60,000 bases of DNA from Strigamia acuminata (taxonomy: Eukaryota; Arthropoda; Chilopoda; Geophilomorpha; Linotaeniidae): positions 66,846,429 through 66,906,428 of the forward strand of contig OX442314.1 of the NCBI GenBank assembly GCA_949358305.1, in the 5' to 3' direction. The position numbers and the translations under genes were made by a program. Of this stretch, positions 25,951 to 37,400 are shown piece after piece (positions within the stretch are counted from its first letter, which is position 1; every line of letters starts with the position of its first letter). Under the pieces are notes generated by a model. The model was not told where the DNA came from. It ran no database searches and saw nothing but the letters and a program-made list of their open reading frames with translations.

Positions 25951-26087
25951 TTGTTTTAATTTTTAAGAGAATAAACCTTGTAATTTTATCCCCCAAAAAT
26001 TTCTCAATTTTCACGGTTTTTGTTTTAACTTTAAAGAGAATAAACTTTTTTATTTTATCCCCCAAAAAGCACTCAATTTTCACGGTC
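25951..26087. repeat. Two-copy tandem duplication (about 69 bp) in BEL leader
   Basis: Segments starting at 25951 and 26020 both run TTGTTTTAA, AAGAGAATAAAC, TTTTATCCCCCAAAAA and CTCAATTTTCACGG, with several substitutions between them. The nearest copy ends about 215 bp upstream of the gag-pol start. Confidence 0.75.
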
Positions 26088-27080
26088 CTTGGTGACACGT
26101 GAGAATTTTAGAATATCAAATGTTTGGCCAATCGAGGATGACCAAAAATTTGAGCGGTTTTTGTGTACGTAAATAAAACGTGACACAATTACCCTGCACA
26201 GTTTGAAAATAATTGACGGTTTGTTTTGCAACAAAGCACGCCAATAAACTCTTTTGAAAACAATTGACGGTTCGTTTTGCAACAAAACACGCCAATAACT
26301 CCTAACATTAAATTTTGACTCTACTGACAGCTCATTCAACTTGAAACTAGTCAGTTCTACTCGAAATAAATCTAATCTCCCCCGCTTATGGCGGTTATAA
26401 TGGAGAACTAAACATGCAATGAAAAAACACTTCAAAATTTGATATGAAAACACTTTTACTAAAATTTTCCCCAAAACTAGCAAATGAAACAACAAAAACA
26501 CCAATGGAATACCCAAAACAATACCCTCATGCAATAAAAATCCCCAAAATGAAAACACAGAACTCCAAAAACAAGAAAATGCAAATAATCCAGGGGCAAA
26601 TCGTCTTCCCAGCGCAGTGCGTTGTGTATCCAAATATGGCGACCGGAAGATCCCGTTGCTTGCACACGATTGTTCAAATTCGACGCCGTACCTGTCCTCG
26701 TTGTGGCTGAAGTCACGTTGAACGTTGACACTACTTGTAGCAGACGACGAATCGCGAACGTAAATTATTCCGTTGATCGCACCAAACGCACGATCGGACG
26801 TTGCACTGACGTCACGACGAAAACACAGAAAGAATGCAACGGCTATCCTGGTCACGGCTACCAAAACTAGATATTCGATGTTGCGGTCGGTCAACACGAA
26901 TATAGAAGAAATGGGCATTTGCGGTTTGAAATTCCCGCCACTAAGATTTGATGATCGTATAGCAAAGTACGTACATAAACCGTGCTGGAAACCACAATAA
27001 TCACTCCCGAATCCATTGTTGCATGAGGAGAAAGCAAACGAGAGCACTGTTGAAAGGTATCCGAGTGCTTGTTTATCCAT
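26073..27080 (-). CDS. Doubtful 335-codon open frame spanning 5' LTR and leader
   Basis: A minus-strand frame is open from within the 5' LTR (27080) through the LTR/leader junction and primer site to 26073, ending about 200 bp before the gag-pol ATG. The product would be rich in Phe, Leu and Ser, with a hydrophobic stretch at about residues 165-235 and a repeated YWR(V/A)LLQN motif from the 50-bp duplication. I recognise no domain. The A-rich opposite strand accounts for much of the Phe/Leu content, and the frame crosses functional nucleic-acid sites, so it is probably a chance open frame. A leader-encoded protein is the less likely alternative. Confidence 0.15.
   Translation of the reverse strand: MDKQALGYLSTVLSFAFSSCNNGFGSDYCGFQHGLCTYFAIRSSNLSGGNFKPQMPISSIFVLTDRNIEYLVLVAVTRIAVAFFLCFRRDVSATSDRAFGAINGIIYVRDSSSATSSVNVQRDFSHNEDRYGVEFEQSCASNGIFRSPYLDTQRTALGRRFAPGLFAFSCFWSSVFSFWGFLLHEGIVLGIPLVFLLFHLLVLGKILVKVFSYQILKCFFIACLVLHYNRHKRGRLDLFRVELTSFKLNELSVESKFNVRSYWRVLLQNEPSIVFKRVYWRALLQNKPSIIFKLCRVIVSRFIYVHKNRSNFWSSSIGQTFDILKFSRVTKDREN
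26201..26300. repeat. Two-copy 50-bp tandem duplication in BEL leader
   Basis: 26201-26250 and 26251-26300 share TTTGAAAA(T/C)AATTGACGGTT, GTTTTGCAACAAA and CACGCCAATAA. The few substitutions between the copies make it older than the LTR pair. Confidence 0.8.
26846..26863 (-). promoter_or_regulatory. Putative primer-binding site of BEL element (tRNA-His-like, one extra base)
   Basis: On the minus strand, 15 nt after the end of the 5' LTR, the sequence reads TGGTAGCCGTGACCAGGA. Without the extra A it matches TGGTGCCGTGACC, the complement of the 3' end of animal tRNA-His (...GGTCACGGCACCA). The element starting at 57568 has the uninterrupted version followed by the same CAGGAT. Most LTR elements place this site 0-5 nt from the LTR, so both spacing and the inserted base are odd. 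Confidence 0.5.
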
Positions 27081-28390
27081 AAGCCAGCGGGGAAAAGAGA
27101 TTAACTACTCCCGACACATTGGAAAAGATGGCGGAAATAAAGTTAAACACGAGCTAAAATTCAACAACTTCTTTAATGAACGGTTAGATGAAAACTGAAT
27201 AAAATACACGAATGTAATTGGCCCTCAAGGGAGCCGCACATGCGCAATACCGAAAATGGCACGCGCCAAGCCGATTAGCGGCGAAATACAGACACAAAAT
27301 TCTCCGTTGTCATGGCAACGGAGGAAAACGAAATACAGGCAAAGTTGACAAATTGTGAAATTAGCACGGATTACAGTTTGTAATATATCAAAATGACCGC
27401 AAGAATGCAGTGAATAAAAAAGCTAATCATAACAATTCGATTCAATAAGTAAAACAATGAAAACGAAGCACAAAACAATGATCGTGTAGCAGACGATCGC
27501 GATAGCCAATCACAAACAAGTATGATGACGAAACCGTAAGATTTGAATTTAAAATGGCTTTAAAACACAAAATAACATAAGAATTCAGGTTAAAAAACAT
27601 CGTAATGGAATAGTATAATCAATTCAATCAATATACATCGCAAACAAATTGAAACAAAAACGAATTACCGATAAATTCCAACATGGCGGCCTCGAACATC
27701 ATGTTGGCGGTGAAACCAGTACATTTGAAATTAGATGCACAGAATGTTAATAAAAACCACATAGGAATGTTAAATAGAATTAGGAAATGTTATTTCCTGC
27801 ACAAAATCACAATATTTATTCAACACAACACTTTGAAATAGATCGTAAGCCGCACGAACCGAGCATTATCGGCCGCGCCCATGCGGTGGCCGACAACGAA
27901 CGTTCGTACTGACGAAACGAAAACACTTGGGCAATAATAAAGCACACCAGTCGAAAGAGCAGACTTTAATTAGTAGAAAGCAATTGTAAATAGAATTCTT
28001 AACAACTCGGAAAGTATAGAACGAAGCGTTAGAAGTTCTAACGAAACGAGACTAGTAATGGAAAAATGACGTCACGCGTGTAGCGTAACTGAACTGCACT
28101 TCGACGAATGTACTTAAAAATGCCGTAAATCATGAAAATGCATAAGAAATCAATGAGATAAGACACAAAGCTTTGAAAACACTTGAAATAACAGTAAATT
28201 AAAATGTAATATCAACACAAAAGACACTAAAATTACTGAAAACACTAAAAAATGTTTTAATAAGATAAAAACCTGAAATGCAATAAATGAAAATATTAGG
28301 CAAAAATTCCACTACACTATGAATATTTATTATGACATAAAACACAGTAATAAATGCAATTTCTAAAATACTTCCACGTTGTTTGCAACA
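26879..28390 (-). repeat. BEL/Pao 5' LTR (promoter-bearing)
   Basis: 1,512 bp, the partner of 19060-20571. In the direction of transcription this is the upstream LTR and should contain promoter and RNA start. It carries the X-box-like palindrome (27306-27319) and GC-rich islands (around 27870-27900) in an AT-rich background. I cannot place the U3/R/U5 boundaries. Confidence 0.93.
27306..27319. promoter_or_regulatory. RFX/X-box-like palindrome, 5' LTR copy
   Basis: GTTGTCATGGCAAC, identical to 19487-19500 and embedded in CCGTTG...CAACGG. In this LTR it would be positioned to influence transcription of the element on the minus strand. Confidence 0.35.
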
Positions 28391-28394
28391 AAGT
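28391..28394. repeat. Target-site duplication AAGT, right of the BEL/Pao element
   Basis: AAGT directly follows GCAACA of the LTR and continues the interrupted satellite monomer (AAGTCAACTGTGATGAG). It pairs with 19056-19059. Confidence 0.9.
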
Positions 28395-31300
28395 CAACTG
28401 TGATGAGATCAAAAGTCTATTCTCCCAAATCATCGGTTGGATGTTTCTAAAACTTACATTGGAGCCTTCTACTAAGGTTTAAACACTATTTCTGAACATT
28501 CAGAGACATTGGACTTGTGGTGTTTGTGCTAAGTCAACTGCGATGTGAAATGAGCTCAAAATTTTTTTTTCAAAATTTATTGCTTGGGTGTTGCTAAAAC
28601 TTATATTGAAGGCTTCTACTAAGGTTTAAACACTATTTCTGAACATTCAGAGACATTGGTCTTGTGGTGTTTGTGCTGTCAACTGCGATGTGAAATGAGG
28701 TCAAAATTTTTTTTTCAAAATTTAATGCTTGGATGTTTCTAAAACTTACATTGGAGCCTTCTACTAAGGTTTAAACACTATTTCTGAACATTCAGAGACA
28801 TTGGTCTTATGGTGTTTGTGCTAAGTCAACTGTGATGAGATCAAAAGTCTATTCTCCCAAATCATCGGTTGGATGTTTCTAAAACTTACATTGGAGCCTT
28901 CTACTAAGGTTTAAACACTATTTCTGAACATTCAGAGACATTGGACTTGTGGTATTTGTGCTAAGTCAACTGCGATGTAAAATGAGCTCAAAATTTTTTT
29001 TTCAAAATTTATTGCTTGGGTGTTGCTAAAACTTATATTGAAGGCTTCTACTAAGGTTTAAACACTATTTCTGAACATTCAGAGACATTGGTCTTGTGGT
29101 GTTTGTGCTGTCAACTGCGATGTGAAATGAGGTCAAAATTTTTTTTTAAAAATTTAATGCTTGGATGTTTCTAAAACTTACATTGGAGCCTTCTACTAAG
29201 GTTTAAACACTATTTCTGAACATTCAGAGACATTGGTCTTATGGTGTTTGTGCTAAGTCAACTGTGATGAGATCAAAAGTCTATTCTCCCAAATCATCGG
29301 TTGGATGTTTCTAAAACTTACATTGGAGCCTTCTACTAAGGTTTAAACACTATTTCTGAACATTCAGAGACATTGGTCTTGTGGTGTTTGTGCTAAGTCA
29401 ACTGTGATGAGATCAAAAGTCTATTCTCCCAAATCATTGATTGGATGTTTCTAAAACTTACATTGGAGCCTTCTACTAAGGTTTAAACACTATTTCTGAA
29501 CATTCAGAGACATTGGTCTTGTGGTGTTTGTGCTAAGTCAACTGTGATGAGATCAAAAGTCTATTCTCCTAAATCATCGGTTGGATGTTTCTAAAACTTA
29601 CATTGGAGCCTTCTACTAAGGTTTAAACACTATTTCTGAACATTCAGAGACATTGGACTTGTGGTGTTTGTGCTAAGTCAACTGCGATGTGAAATGAGCT
29701 CAAAATTTTTTTTTCAAAATTTATTGCTTGGGTGTTGCTAAAACTTATATTGAAGGCTTCTACTAAGGTTTAAACACTATTTCTGAACATTCAGAGACAT
29801 TGGTCTTGTGGTGTTTGTGCTGTCAACTGCGATGTGAAATGAGGTCAAAATTTTTTTTTCAAAATTTAATGCTTGGATGTTTCTAAAACTTACATTGGAG
29901 CCTTCTACTAAGGTTTAAACACTATTTCTGAACATTCAGAGACATTGGTCTTATGGTGTTTGTGCTAAGTCAACTGTGATGAGATCAAAAGTCTATTCTC
30001 CCAAATCATCGGTTGGATGTTTCTAAAACTTACATTGGAGCCTTCTATTAAGGTTTAAACACTATTTCTGAACATTCAGAGACATTGGTCTTGTGGTGTT
30101 TGTGCTAAGTCAACTGTGATGAGATCAAAAGTCTATTCTCCCAAATCATTGGTTGGATGTTTCTAAAACTTACATTGGAGCCTTCTACTAAGGTTTAAAC
30201 ACTATTTCTGAACATTCAGACCCATTGGTCTTGTGGTGTTTGTGCTAAGTCAACTGTGATGAGATCAAAGTCTATTCTCCCAAATCATTGGTTGGATGTT
30301 TCTAAAACTTACATTGGAGCCTTCTACTAAGGTTTAAACACTATTTCTGAACATTCAGAGACATTGGTCTTGTGGTGTTTGTGCTAAGTCAACTGTGATG
30401 AGATCAAAAGTCTATTCTCCCAAATCATCGGTTGGATGTTTCTAAAACTTACATTGGAGCCTTCTACTAAGGTTTAAACACTATTTCTGAACATTCAGAG
30501 ACATTGGTCTTGTGGTGTTTGTGCTAAGTCAACTGCGATGTGAAATAAGCTCAAAATTTTTTTTTTCAAAATTTATTGCTTGGATGTTGCTAAAACTTAC
30601 ATTGAAGGCTTCTACTAAGGTTTAAACACTATTTCTAAACATTCAGAGACATTGGTCTTGTGGTTTTTGTGCTAAGTCAACTGTGATGAGATCAAAAGTC
30701 TATTCTCCCAAATCATCGGTTGGATGTTTCTAAAACTTACATTGGAGCCTTCTACTAAGGTTTAAACACTATTTCTGAACATTCAGAGACATTGGACTTG
30801 TGGTGTTTGTGCTAAGTCAACTGCGATGTGAAATGAGCTCAAAATTTTTTTTTCAAAATTTATTGCTTGGGTGTTGCTAAAACTTATATTGAAGGCTTCT
30901 ACTAAGGTTTAAACACTATTTCTGAACATTCAGAGACATTGGTCTTGTGGTGTTTGTGCTGTCAACTGCGATGTGAAATGAAATCAAAATTTTTTTTTCA
31001 AAATTTAATGCTTGGATGTTTCTAAAACTTACATTGGAGCCTTCTACTAAGGTTTAAACACTATTTCTGAACATTCAGAGACATTGGTCTTATGGTGTTT
31101 GTGCTAAGTCAACTGTGATGAGATCAAAAGTCTATTCTCCCAAATCATCGGTTGGATGTTTCTAAAACTTACATTGGAGCCTTCTACTAAGGTTTAAATA
31201 CTATTTCTGAACATTCAGAGACATTGGTCTTGTGGTGTTTGTGCTAAGTCAACTGTGATGAGATCAAAAGTCTATTCTCCCAAATCATTGGTTGGATGTT

Positions 31301-32850
31301 TCTAAAACTTATATTGGAGCCTTCTACTAAGGTTTAAACACTATTTCTGAACATTCAGACCCATTGGTCTTGTGGTGTTTGTGCTAAGTCAACTGTGATG
31401 AGATCAAAAGTCTATTCTCCCAAATCATTGCTTGGATGTTGCTAAAACTTACATTGAAGGCTTCTACTAAGGTTTAAACACTATTTCTGAACATTCAGAG
31501 ACATTGGTCTTGTGGTGTTTGTGCTAAGTCAACTGTGATGAGATCAAAGTCTATTCTCCCAAATCATTGGTTGGATGTTTCTAAAACTTACATTGGAGCC
31601 TTCTACTAAGGTTTAAACACTATTTCTGAACATTCAGAGACATTGGTCTTGTGGTGTTTGTGCTAAGTCAACTGTGATGAGATCAAAGTCTATTCTCCCA
31701 AATCATTGGTTGGATGTTTCTAAAACTTACATTGGAGCCTTCTACTAAGGTTTAAACACTATTTCTGAACATTCAGAGACATTGGTCTTGTGGTGTTTGT
31801 GCTAAGTCAACTGTGATGAGATCAAAAGTCTATTCTCCCAAATCATTGGTTGGATGTTTCTAAAACTTACATTGGAGCCTTCTACTAAGGTTTAAACACT
31901 ATTTCTGAACATTCAGAGACATTGGTCTTGTGGTGTTTGTGCTAAGTCAACTGTGATGAGATCAAAAGTCTATTCTCCCAAATCATCGGTTGAATGTTTC
32001 TAAAACTTACATTGGAGCCTTCTACTAAGGTTTAAACACTATTTCTGAACATTCAGAGACATTGGTCTTGTGGTGAGATCAAAAGTCTATTCTCCCAAAT
32101 CATTCGTTGGGTGTTTCTAAAACTTACATTGGAGCCTTCTACTAAGGTTTAAACACTATTTCCGAACATTCAGAGACATTGGTCTTGTGGTGTTTGTGCT
32201 AAGTCAACTGTGATGAGATCAAAAGTCTATTCTCCCAAATCATCGGTTGGATGTTTCTAAAACTTACATTGGAGCCTTCTACTAAGGTTTAAACACTATT
32301 TCTGAACATTCAGAGACATTGGTCTTGTGGTGTTTGTGCTAAGTCAACTGCGATGTGAAATAAGCTCAAAATTTTTTTTTTCAAAATTTATTGCTTGGGT
32401 GTTGCTAAAACTTACATTGAAGGCTTCTACTAAGGTTTAAACACTATTTCTAAACATTTAGAGACATTGGTCTTGTGGTGTTTGTGCTAAGTCAACTGTG
32501 ATGAGATCAAAAGTCTATTCTCCTAAATCATCGGTTGGATGTTTCTAAAACTTACATTGGAGCCTTCTACTAAGGTTTAAACACTATTTCTGAACATTCA
32601 GAGACATTGGACTTGTGGTGTTTGTGCTAAGTCAACTGCGATGTGAAATGAGCTCAAAATTTTTTTTTCAAAATTTATTGCTTGGGTGTTGCTAAAACTT
32701 ATATTGAAGGCTTCTACTAAGGTTTAAACACTATTTCTGAACATTCAGAGACATTGGTCTTGTGGTGTTTGTGCTGTCAACTGCGATGTGAAATGAGGTC
32801 AAAATTTTTTTTTCAAAATTTAATGTTTGGATGTTTCTAAAACTTACAAT
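28391..32850. repeat. Satellite array, block 2
   Basis: Continuation of the satellite from within the monomer cut by the BEL element up to the DNA transposon at 32851. It contains the same monomer classes and the ordered 147+145+140 trimer (near 28460, 28890, 29600 and 30740). New variants appear: TATTCTCCTAAATC (near 29565 and 32520) and the 117-bp deletion monomer around 32070, neither of which I found in block 1. The block ends with a GCTGTCAACTG-type monomer interrupted at its 3' end. Confidence 0.96.
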
Positions 32851-33182
32851 AGGGGGTTTCATTATATGAATGATTTTGCAATTTTGTGATTTTGCATTAA
32901 TCACAAAATCATTATTTTTTGATGCCTCCAAAAATGAGTTTACATTGAATTAACCCAGTCAATTTTGCAATTGTGTGATCTGGACAATTTTGTGATTTTT
33001 GAGTATTGTCATGTGATATCTGTTCTACCAATCACATTCACATTCACTAAAGCACAAAAGAGTGAAAACACAAAATCCCAAAAACATCTAAAAGGTAGTT
33101 TTTGCGATTTTGATAAGAAGTGATTTTGAGGCTTGTGAAACTCAAAACAAAATGGAGGCATCCAAGCTCTATCTAAGTGGCC
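32851..33182 (+). repeat. Left terminal inverted repeat of DNA transposon
   Basis: Starts AGGGGGTTTCATTA and ends in AAGTGGCC. It is about 130 bp longer than its partner because of extra TTTTGTGATTTTG-rich sequence near the tip. Beyond the first 16 bases the match to the right end is degenerate. Confidence 0.7.
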
Positions 33183-33772
33183 AACTTGTATCCTTGTATA
33201 TCATCAAAATGCTGATGCATCCATGACTGTATAACAGCTAGGAAACTCAATACTTCGATTCGGGTAAAAAAAAGTACCGATTCAGGGCGATTCAGGGCGA
33301 TTTTAGCGGGTGCCCGAATGGAAATTCAGGCGGAAATGTTCGTCGCGTATCGTTTTTTATTGTTTTCTATGTCAAGATAAGCTCGGAAAATTATGGAACC
33401 AAGCTCATTTTGAAGAGGAGACAATTCTGCACAAGCCTGTATTTTTTATTTTTTGATTCGGGCGAGGAAAAGTGCCGATTCGGGCCATCTTAGCGGGGGA
33501 CCGAATGGGAAAATTTGGAAATTTGGTGCAGAATTTGGATTCGAGATTCGACCATGACAAAACCAAAAATTCGTAAAATTAACCGAATGAAATGTTTAAA
33601 ACAGGTTTCCAGAGAAGAAAATCCCGCTGAAAACGATGGTACAGATAACTTTTTGATCGGAATAACCGTTGACTTTAAATTTTGGAAAAAACGATCTTTT
33701 TTGGGTTGATTTATAAGAAAAAGTTGGAAAAAGTGGTTGAATAATAAAGGAGGACAAAATAGCAGGTTGCAG

Positions 33773-33931
33773 TGGTTTGGGCCAAAATTGAATTGGCTGG
33801 ATTAACGTTGGGTTTAGGTTAACTTTTGGGTTTGATTGTGTTTGGGTATTGGCCAGATTGGCATTGGTTTTGGTTTGGTGTGGTTTGGGTTTGGGTTGCA
33901 TTATTATGGGTTTGGTTTAGTTTTGCAAAAA
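33773..33931 (+). repeat. G/T-rich TTTGGG-like tract, second copy
   Basis: Counterpart of 847-1006, with a few substitutions (for example ATTAACGTTGGG here against ATTGGCATTGGG in copy 1). Confidence 0.6.
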
Positions 33932-34202
33932 TTTATTTTATTTTTGGTTGTATACATTTGTCTGATCTATGACTTTGGCTTTGTGGGTGAACAGCTAGTA
34001 TTTATTAAAATGCACCTTATTAAAAAATATTTTGTTCCATCACACAAATAAGAACTAGTTTTTTTGCATCACATTTTAAAATTGGTTGGATATAACTATA
34101 ACCTAATATGGTGGATAGGAAGTCACGTGACTATTTAAATAATTGCAAAATTGCAAAATTATGAGATTGTTTTTGAAACTAATTATTAATCACAATTTGT
34201 GA

Positions 34203-34405
34203 TGGCCACTTGGATTGAGTTTGGCTGCTGCCATTTTTGCCAAAATAGCAAAACTACCTTTGATTTTGTGATTGTGTATTTTTTCTGTTTTGTGTTTTTG
34301 CAATTATGCACATGATTGGTGGAACTGATATCATGTGACAAATCCAAAAGTGCAAAATTGCTAAAGTTGCAAAATTACAAAATTGCTTAATTAATGAAAC
34401 CCCCT
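34203..34405 (-). repeat. Right terminal inverted repeat of DNA transposon
   Basis: Begins with GGCCACTTGGATTGAG (complement of the left AAGTGGCC end) and finishes TAATGAAACCCCCT. The same end is present at 1278-1480 in copy 1. Confidence 0.7.
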
Positions 34406-37400
34406 ATTGGAGCCTTCTACTAAGGTTTAAACACTATTTCTGAACATTCAGAGACATTGGTCTTATGGTGTTTGTGCTAAGTCAACTGTGATGAGATCAA
34501 AAGTCTATTCTCCCAAATCATCGGTTGGATGTTTCTAAAACTTACATTGGAGCCTTCTATTAAGGTTTAAACACTATTTCTGAACATTCAGAGACATTGG
34601 TCTTGTGGTGTTTGTGCTAAGTCAACTGTGATGAGATCAAAAGTCTATTCTCCCAAATCATTGGTTGGATGTTTCTAAAACTTACATTGGAGCCTTCTAC
34701 TAAGGTTTAAACACTATTTCTGAACATTCAGACCCATTGGTCTTGTGGTGTTTGTGCTAAGTCAACTGTGATGAGATCAAAGTCTATTCTCCCAAATCAT
34801 TGGTTGGATGTTTCTAAAACTTACATTGGAGCCTTCTACTAAGGTTTAAACACTATTTCTGAACATTCAGAGACATTGGTCTTGTGGTGTTTGTGCTAAG
34901 TCAACTGTGATGAGATCAAAAGTCTATTCTCCCAAATCATCGGTTGGATGTTTCTAAAACTTACATTGGAGCCTTCTACTAAGGTTTAAACACTATTTCT
35001 GAACATTCAGAGACATTGGTCTTGTGGTGTTTGTGCTAAGTCAACTGCGATGTGAAATAAGCTCAAAATTTTTTTTTTCAAAATTTATTGCTTGGATGTT
35101 GCTAAAACTTACATTGAAGGCTTCTACTAAGGTTTAAACACTATTTCTAAACATTCAGAGACATTGGTCTTGTGGTTTTTGTGCTAAGTCAACTGTGATG
35201 AGATCAAAAGTCTATTCTCCCAAATCATCGGTTGGATGTTTCTAAAACTTACATTGGAGCCTTCTACTAAGGTTTAAACACTATTTCTGAACATTCAGAG
35301 ACATTGGACTTGTGGTGTTTGTGCTAAGTCAACTGCGATGTGAAATGAGCTCAAAATTTTTTTTTCAAAATTTATTGCTTGGGTGTTGCTAAAACTTATA
35401 TTGAAGGCTTCTACTAAGGTTTAAACACTATTTCTGAACATTCAGAGACATTGGTCTTGTGGTGTTTGTGCTGTCAACTGCGATGTGAAATGAGGTCAAA
35501 ATTTTTTTTTCAAAATTTAATGCTTGGATGTTTCTAAAACTTACATTGGAGCCTTCTACTAAGGTTTAAACACTATTTCTGAACATTCAGAGACATTGGT
35601 CTTATGGTGTTTGTGCTAAGTCAACTGTGATGAGATCAAAAGTCTATTCTCCCAAATCATCGGTTGGATGTTTCTAAAACTTACATTGGAGCCTTCTACT
35701 AAGGTTTAAATACTATTTCTGAACATTCAGAGACATTGGTCTTGTGGTGTTTGTGCTAAGTCAACTGTGATGAGATCAAAAGTCTATTCTCCCAAATCAT
35801 TGGTTGGATGTTTCTAAAACTTATATTGGAGCCTTCTACTAAGGTTTAAACACTATTTCTGAACATTCAGACCCATTGGTCTTGTGGTGTTTGTGCTAAG
35901 TCAACTGTGATGAGATCAAAAGTCTATTCTCCCAAATCATTGCTTGGATGTTGCTAAAACTTACATTGAAGGCTTCTACTAAGGTTTAAACACTATTTCT
36001 GAACATTCAGAGACATTGGTCTTGTGGTGTTTGTGCTAAGTCAACTGTGATGAGATCAAAGTCTATTCTCCCAAATCATTGGTTGGATGTTTCTAAAACT
36101 TACATTGGAGCCTTCTACTAAGGTTTAAACACTATTTCTGAACATTCAGAGACATTGGTCTTGTGGTGTTTGTGCTAAGTCAACTGTGATGAGATCAAAA
36201 GTCTATTCTCCCAAATCATTGGTTGGATGTTTCTAAAACTTACATTGGAGCCTTCTACTAAGGTTTAAACACTATTTCTGAACATTCAGAGACATTGGTC
36301 TTGTGGTGTTTGTGCTAAGTCAACTGTGATGAGATCAAAAGTCTATTCTCCCAAATCATTGGTTGGATGTTTCTAAAACTTATATTGGAGCCTTCTACTA
36401 AGGTTTAAACACTATTTCTGAACATTCAGACCCATTGGTCTTGTGGTGTTTGTGCTAAGTCAACTGTGATGAGATCAAAAGTCTATTCTCCCAAATCATT
36501 GCTTGGATGTTGCTAAAACTTACATTGAAGGCTTCTACTAAGGTTTAAACACTATTTCTGAACATTCAGAGACATTGGTCTTGTGGTGTTTGTGCTAAGT
36601 CAACTGTGATGAGATCAAAGTCTATTCTCCCAAATCATTGGTTGGATGTTTCTAAAACTTACATTGGAGCCTTCTACTAAGGTTTAAACACTATTTCTGA
36701 ACATTCAGAGACATTGGTCTTGTGGTGTTTGTGCTAAGTCAACTGTGATGAGATCAAAAGTCTATTCTCCCAAATCATTGGTTGGATGTTTCTAAAACTT
36801 ACATTGGAGCCTTCTACTAAGGTTTAAACACTATTTCTGAACATTCAGAGACATTGGTCTTGTGGTGTTTGTGCTAAGTCAACTGTGATGAGATCAAAAG
36901 TCTATTCTCCCAAATCATCGGTTGAATGTTTCTAAAACTTACATTGGAGCCTTCTACTAAGGTTTAAACACTATTTCTGAACATTCAGAGACATTGGTCT
37001 TGTGGTGAGATCAAAAGTCTATTCTCCCAAATCATTGGTTGGGTGTTTCTAAAACTTACATTGGAGCCTTCTACTAAGGTTTAAACACTATTTCCGAACA
37101 TTCAGAGACATTGGTCTTGTGGTGTTTGTGCTAAGTCAACTGTGATGAGATCAAAAGTCTATTCTCCCAAATCATCGGTTGGATGTTTCTAAAACTTACA
37201 TTGGAGCCTTCTACTAAGGTTTAAACACTATTTCTGAACATTCAGAGACATTGGTCTTGTGGTGTTTGTGCTAAGTCAACTGCGATGTGAAATAAGCTCA
37301 AAATTTTTTTTTTCAAAATTTATTGCTTGGGTGTTGCTAAAACTTACATTGAAGGCTTCTACTAAGGTTTAAACACTATTTCTAAACATTCAGAGACATT

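Larger units (their letters stand above)
25873..26878 (-). other. BEL/Pao 5' leader (untranslated region)
   Basis: About 1.0 kb between the 5' LTR and the gag-pol ATG. It holds the putative primer-binding site at its LTR end and two separate tandem duplications (25951-26087 and 26201-26300). A minus-strand frame is open from inside the LTR to 26073 (335 codons). This region should also carry the packaging signal, but nothing specific can be recognised. Confidence 0.75.
19060..28390 (-). mobile_element. Complete BEL/Pao LTR retrotransposon (9,331 bp)
   Basis: The element is bounded by AAGT target duplications and by two 1,512-bp LTRs that begin TGTTGC and end GCAACA. Between them, on the minus strand, lie a leader of about 1.0 kb with a tRNA-His-like primer site and one uninterrupted 1,746-codon gag-pol ORF. 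The domain order protease, reverse transcriptase, RNase H, integrase with a DUF5641-like tail is that of BEL/Pao, not Gypsy. I see no envelope-like ORF downstream: only 60 bp separate the stop codon from the 3' LTR. The LTRs appear identical, so insertion was recent. No purine-rich tract is visible on the coding strand just before the 3' LTR, which is unusual. Confidence 0.95.
32851..34405. mobile_element. Non-autonomous DNA transposon, complete copy (1,555 bp)
   Basis: The element runs from AGGGGGTTTCATTA to TAATGAAACCCCCT. The left end (32851-33182) and right end (34203-34405) form long imperfect inverted repeats. The right end read in reverse complement shares blocks such as GATATC(A/T)GTTC, AAAGGTAGTTTT and AAGTGGCC with the left, which has about 100 bp more. 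The flanks are AACTTACAAT and ATTGGAGCC; an AT duplication is the simplest reading but leaves one extra base against the normal monomer, so the target duplication is uncertain. There is no transposase, so it would need help from an autonomous relative. The core holds the GATTCGGG direct repeat and a G/T-rich tract (33773-33931). Confidence 0.85.
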
